Shown here: in pieces, positions 60,683 through 64,000 of the stretch
Numbering within the stretch: position 1 is the first letter of the stretch
Layout: each line of letters starts with the position of its first letter
Notes under the pieces: generated by a model
What the model was told of the DNA's origin: nothing
What the model saw: the letters and a program-made list of their open reading frames with translations, nothing else
The model's database searches: none
Made by a program: the position numbers and the translations under genes
Assembly: GCA_011526045.1 (NCBI GenBank)
Contig: WYBE01000050.1
Location: forward strand, 62,001 to 126,000
Direction: 5' to 3'
Source: Nevskiales bacterium
GTDB taxonomy: Bacteria; Pseudomonadota; Gammaproteobacteria; Steroidobacterales; GCA-2729495
DNA length: 64,000 nt

Positions 60683-61462
60683 ATGGCCCAGCAACAGGAT
60701 TCCGGTGGCCGGGCGGAACTGACGCTCGCCGTGTTCGTGGATTTCGAGAACCTCGCGCTCGGCGCGCAGGATCTCAAGGGCAAGCGCTTCGATATCGAGC
60801 TGGTGCTGAAGCGCCTGCTGGAGAAAGGCCGCATCGTCGCCAAGCGCGCGTACTGCGACTGGACGCGCTATCGGCAGTTCATGGACGAGTTCCACCGGAA
60901 TGGCTTCGAGATGATCGACATTCCGCAGACCAAGATCAGCGGCAAGAACAGCGCGGACATTCGCATGGTCGTGGATGCGGTGGATCTCTGTTACGCGAAA
61001 TCGCACATTGACGCCTTCGCCCTGCTCACCGGCGATAGCGATTTCTCGCCGCTGGTTTCCAAGCTCAAGGAAAACGACAAGCGCGTGATCGGCTGCGGTG
61101 TGCGCAACTCGACGTCCAACCTGCTGGCCTCAAGTTGCGACGAATTCATCTTCTACGATGATCTCGTCAAGGTGTCGCAGCGACCGCGGACGCGCGCCAA
61201 GAAGGCCAAGACGAGCGAGCAGCAGACTGCGCTGGAGCGGGTGGCCGAGACGGTGGAATCGCTGTCGGGCGAGTACGACCCGCTGTGGGGCTCGCTGGTC
61301 AAGCAGACCGTACGCCGCGTCTACCCCGGCTTCAACGAAACCGCCTACGGCTACCGGAGCTTCTCCGAGTTGCTGGAGGATGCGGCGAAGCAGGGCCTGC
61401 TGGAGCTGCAGTTCGACAAGGAGCGGGGCAACTACAAGGTGCGCTCCGTCGGCGCCGAATAA
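60683..61462 (+). CDS. NYN-domain protein with LOTUS/OST-HTH domain
   Basis: A 259-residue protein with an N-terminal NYN (PIN-like) nuclease domain: acidic residues in LAVFVDFENLAL, KNSADIRMVVDAV and LLTGDSDFSPLV, as in LabA/MARF1-type RNases. The C-terminal 80 residues (SGEYDPLWGSLVKQTVRRVYPGF, SFSELLEDAAKQGLLEL) match the OST-HTH/LOTUS RNA-binding domain. The start follows GGGGAGGG. Likely an RNase or RNA-binding regulator; targets unknown. Confidence 0.92.
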   Translation: MAQQQDSGGRAELTLAVFVDFENLALGAQDLKGKRFDIELVLKRLLEKGRIVAKRAYCDWTRYRQFMDEFHRNGFEMIDIPQTKISGKNSADIRMVVDAVDLCYAKSHIDAFALLTGDSDFSPLVSKLKENDKRVIGCGVRNSTSNLLASSCDEFIFYDDLVKVSQRPRTRAKKAKTSEQQTALERVAETVESLSGEYDPLWGSLVKQTVRRVYPGFNETAYGYRSFSELLEDAAKQGLLELQFDKERGNYKVRSVGAE

Positions 61463-61477
61463 CCGGCGGGTGCCGGC

Positions 61478-62347
61478 TCAACGCACCGCGGCCTTGCTCC
61501 CTTTGGGCGGCTTGGCGGTCGGCGTGGCGGCCAGCCGGTACACCGGGCGCTCACCGCCCTGCTCGTAGTAGGGCATCATCGTCGGCGCCAGCGCCGCGAG
61601 CGTCTGCTGGCGGTTGGCGGGGCTCGGGTGCGTACTCAGGAACTGTGGCGGCCCCTTGCCGCCTGCTTTCTCCATTTTCTGCCACAGGGTGGCGGCAGCA
61701 CGCGGGTCATAGCCCGCTTTCGCGGCGATCTCCATGCCGATGCGGTCCGCTTCGGCTTCCGATCCGCGGCTGTTCGGCAGCATCAGTCCCAGCTCGCCCA
61801 GCGCCGCCGCACCCGCCATCGCGGCACCACTGTCCGTCGCGACGCCGGTAGCCACGGCACCGAGCTGGGCCGCAATCGCCATCGACATGCGCTCGGCGGT
61901 GTGGTTGAGCAGCGCATGGCTGATCTCGTGCCCCATCACCTGGGCGAGTTCGTCGTCGGTGGGATCGATTTGCTGGATGAGACCGGTGTACAGCGCCATC
62001 CGGCCGCCCGCCATGCACCAGGCATTCACCGTCTTTGGCTCGTCGATGATGCGCACACTCCATTCCCAGTCCTTCGTTTCCGGGCGGTAGAGAATCGCCT
62101 GTGCGATCAGCCGGCCGGTGATCTCGTCGACCCGTTGCACGAGCTTCGGGTCGGTAACCAGCTTGCCTTCGGAGTCGAGCTTGCCCATCGTCTGGACATA
62201 GGCCTGCTTCGACTGGGCGATGGCGCTTTGCTCCGAAACGAGCATGAACTGCTTGCGGCCGGCGACGTTGGTCGCGCAGGCGCCGAGCAACAGGGCAGCG
62301 CAGGCGAGCGCTGCCAGGGCCCGGTGTGGGGGTCGGCGGTGTGTCAT
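61478..62347 (-). CDS. M48 family lipoprotein metalloprotease
   Basis: A 289-residue exported lipoprotein (lipobox LLGAC, Cys24) with the zinc-protease motif HEISH (H140, E141, H144) and the third ligand region SRGSEAEADRIGM. It resembles BepA/LoiP-type periplasmic proteases that act on outer-membrane proteins. The C-terminal block STHPSPANRQQTL is standard for the family. It ends 16 bases from the convergent NYN gene. Confidence 0.92.
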   Translation of the reverse strand: MTHRRPPHRALAALACAALLLGACATNVAGRKQFMLVSEQSAIAQSKQAYVQTMGKLDSEGKLVTDPKLVQRVDEITGRLIAQAILYRPETKDWEWSVRIIDEPKTVNAWCMAGGRMALYTGLIQQIDPTDDELAQVMGHEISHALLNHTAERMSMAIAAQLGAVATGVATDSGAAMAGAAALGELGLMLPNSRGSEAEADRIGMEIAAKAGYDPRAAATLWQKMEKAGGKGPPQFLSTHPSPANRQQTLAALAPTMMPYYEQGGERPVYRLAATPTAKPPKGSKAAVR

Positions 62348-62572
62348 GCCGCCAGTGTAGGCAATGAAACCGGCCCCGGCCAACCGCGCGCTTTCGCGGC
62401 GCAGCAGCCGGCGCAGGTCCTTCGGTAACGCCCGAACCGGGCCGCCAGGCAAGGGGCGCTGACGTCGAGCGGTCGACAGCGTGGCGAAATCATTGCTGCC
62501 GTTGTCGTCGAGCCGTCTTGACCGCCCGCAGGGGCTGCGGCAACGTGCCATCTTTGCCGATGCGGCTTGACC

Positions 62573-64000
62573 ATGTCATCGCGACTGTTCCCGCAGGCTG
62601 CGCGCCGGCACGCTGCCACCCCGCCGCGGCCATGCGTTGCCCTGGGCCAGATGCTGCTCGTGCTGCTGCTGTCGCTGCCCGCCGTTGCCCAGGAATCGGC
62701 GGCCGGTGCGGATGCGTGCGCGGTCCTGGCCGCGCTTGATTTCGGCGAGGCAGTGGGCAGCGCCGTGACGCTGCGTGGCGAACTGCTGCCGGCAGCCGAC
62801 GGCCTTCCGGCGCGGTGCCGGGTCAGCGGCACCATCGCCCCGGAAGTCAGGGTCGAGACCTGGCTGCCGCTCGAGGGATGGAACGGCAAGCTGTTGGTCA
62901 CCGGTTGTTATGGACTGTGCGGCAGCATTCGTGCCGACCAGATGGAAGATGCGGTGGTGCGCGGCTACGCCACGGCCACCACCGACGGTGGGCACAGCGA
63001 CGACAAGGATCCTGACAGCCGCTGGGCCTATGACAACCCGCAACTCGAAACCGATTTCGGGCATCGCGCGGTGCATGTCACGACCCTGCTCGCCAAGGCG
63101 CTGCTGCATGCGTTCTACGGAGAGCACGAGCAACGCGCTTACTTCCGGGGTTGCTCGACCGGTGGGCGCCAGGCGCTGGTGGCCGCACAGCGTTACCCGG
63201 ACGACTTCGATGGCATCATCGCCGGTGCGCCGTTTCACCAGACGTTGTCCGTGCCGTACATGATCTGGGCAGACCGGGCCAATACCGCGGCCGACGGCAC
63301 GCCGCTCCTCGGCGAGCGGGAGGCCCGCCTGTTGCACGCAGCCGCGCTTGCGGCCTGCGACAGCCGCGACGGTCTCACCGACGGCATCATCGGCGATCCG
63401 CAGCACTGCGACTTTTCGCCGGAGTCGCTCGCGTGTGTTGCGGGGGGCAACAGCGATTGCCTCAGCCCTGAGCAGGTGGGCGCTGCGCTGAAAATCTACA
63501 GCGGGCCGCCAATGGGCGTCGGCGTGCGCCACTCGCTCGGCGCCGCTGTCGGCAGTGAGCTGGCGTGGCCGCGGCAGTTGCTCGGTAGCGACGGTCAGCC
63601 GCCGCGCTTTCGCAGCACCGGCCAGGACTGGCTGCGCTATCACGCGTTCGAACCCGATCCGCCTGCCACCCGCGATGCCATCGAGTTCGATTTCGAACGC
63701 GACCCTCCGCGGCTGGCTGCCGCCGCCGGGCGCGTCGGGTTCACGCCGGATCTGGCGCGCTTCGAGGCCAGCGATGGCCGGCTGATCGTGTATCACGGCT
63801 GGGCTGATGAGAGCCTGCAGCCTTCCCATACGATCGAGTATTGGCGCCGGGCCGTGCAAGAGAACGGGGGAGAAGCAGCGCTCGGCCGGTTTGCCCGCCT
63901 GTTCATGCTGCCGGGTGTCGGCCATTGTGGCGGCGGGCCCGGTGCGGGTGACGTCGATTATCTGGCCGCACTCGAGCGCTGGGTCGAGCTCGATGTGGCA
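62573..64000 (+). CDS. Tannase/feruloyl esterase family hydrolase (5' part)
   Basis: The frame is open to the right edge, so the gene is partial. A hydrophobic segment (MLLVLLLSLPAVAQES, from 62651) is a signal peptide; the ATG at 62573 or the one at 62651 may be the true start. The nucleophile region is GCSTGGRQ (Cys before Ser, as in the tannase CS-D-HC motif), the acid lies near VYHGWADESLQP, and the His is in GVGHCGGGPGAG with its Cys neighbour. By family it would split ester bonds of plant phenolics. Confidence 0.88.
   Translation, partial: MSSRLFPQAARRHAATPPRPCVALGQMLLVLLLSLPAVAQESAAGADACAVLAALDFGEAVGSAVTLRGELLPAADGLPARCRVSGTIAPEVRVETWLPLEGWNGKLLVTGCYGLCGSIRADQMEDAVVRGYATATTDGGHSDDKDPDSRWAYDNPQLETDFGHRAVHVTTLLAKALLHAFYGEHEQRAYFRGCSTGGRQALVAAQRYPDDFDGIIAGAPFHQTLSVPYMIWADRANTAADGTPLLGEREARLLHAAALAACDSRDGLTDGIIGDPQHCDFSPESLACVAGGNSDCLSPEQVGAALKIYSGPPMGVGVRHSLGAAVGSELAWPRQLLGSDGQPPRFRSTGQDWLRYHAFEPDPPATRDAIEFDFERDPPRLAAAAGRVGFTPDLARFEASDGRLIVYHGWADESLQPSHTIEYWRRAVQENGGEAALGRFARLFMLPGVGHCGGGPGAGDVDYLAALERWVELDVA

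Noticed and set aside
1-64000. CRISPR arrays, tRNA and rRNA genes
   Set aside because: I saw no regularly spaced repeats of CRISPR size and no tRNA or rRNA landmark sequences; a covariance-model scan was not possible.

Overview
The window is a GC-rich, densely coded stretch of a proteobacterial chromosome, most likely a free-living gammaproteobacterium. This is inferred from the aceB-aceA-aceK glyoxylate cluster, an FNR-type regulator with all four cluster cysteines, several c-type cytochromes, and degradative enzymes (a Rieske oxygenase, a UbiD-type decarboxylase, a tannase/feruloyl esterase). I saw no rRNA, tRNA or CRISPR array.

Region 1 (1-22.6 kb) is mixed core and accessory sequence. 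It holds the end of a SpoVR protein, a fused pseudouridine synthase/methyltransferase, a Rieske oxygenase, an EF-G-like GTPase with altered G motifs, RlmI, a di-iron repair-type protein, a glutathione transferase, an HD-GYP protein that has lost key histidines, two cytochromes c, FNR, and a three-gene ABC-2 exporter. The exporter faces a divergent TetR gene across a clear palindromic operator.

Region 2 (22.7-41.3 kb) starts with an operon of FtsX-like permease, ABC ATPase, TetR regulator and a secreted two-domain protein resembling CbiX-type chelatases. A long XRE regulator follows, divergent from aceB-aceA-aceK, with three 14-bp-phased direct repeats between them. Next come an MFS transporter, a second membrane-anchored hydrolase (paralogue of the one at 21.6 kb), a cytochrome c/UbiD pair, a second secreted chelatase-like protein, and a beta-lactamase-fold hydrolase whose ribosome-binding site lies in a strong hairpin.

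Region 3 (about 41.5-59.7 kb) looks like an acquired and decayed island. An IS110-family element sits inside an IS91-family transposase remnant, which is itself fused to the first 85 codons of a NodT-type outer-membrane factor. That gene ended a YbhGFSR-like efflux operon with its own TetR gene. Beyond it lie a PHA synthase remnant and an intact redox operon (ApbE, PepSY-flavodoxin reductase, DUF2271 protein with a flavinylation-like motif, ferric-reductase-like protein, PepSY protein) with a divergent two-component system. The island ends in a scar joining a broken integrase to the start of trbI, which points to a decayed integrative conjugative element.

Region 4 (59.7-64 kb) returns to chromosomal-type sequence: a small cysteine-rich secreted protein with a strong terminator, an NYN-domain protein, an M48 lipoprotein protease, and a tannase-family gene running off the right edge.

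The two most unusual themes are the duplicated extracytoplasmic chelatase-like proteins, one tied to an ABC exporter and TetR gene, and the island's flavin-based electron-transfer operon.
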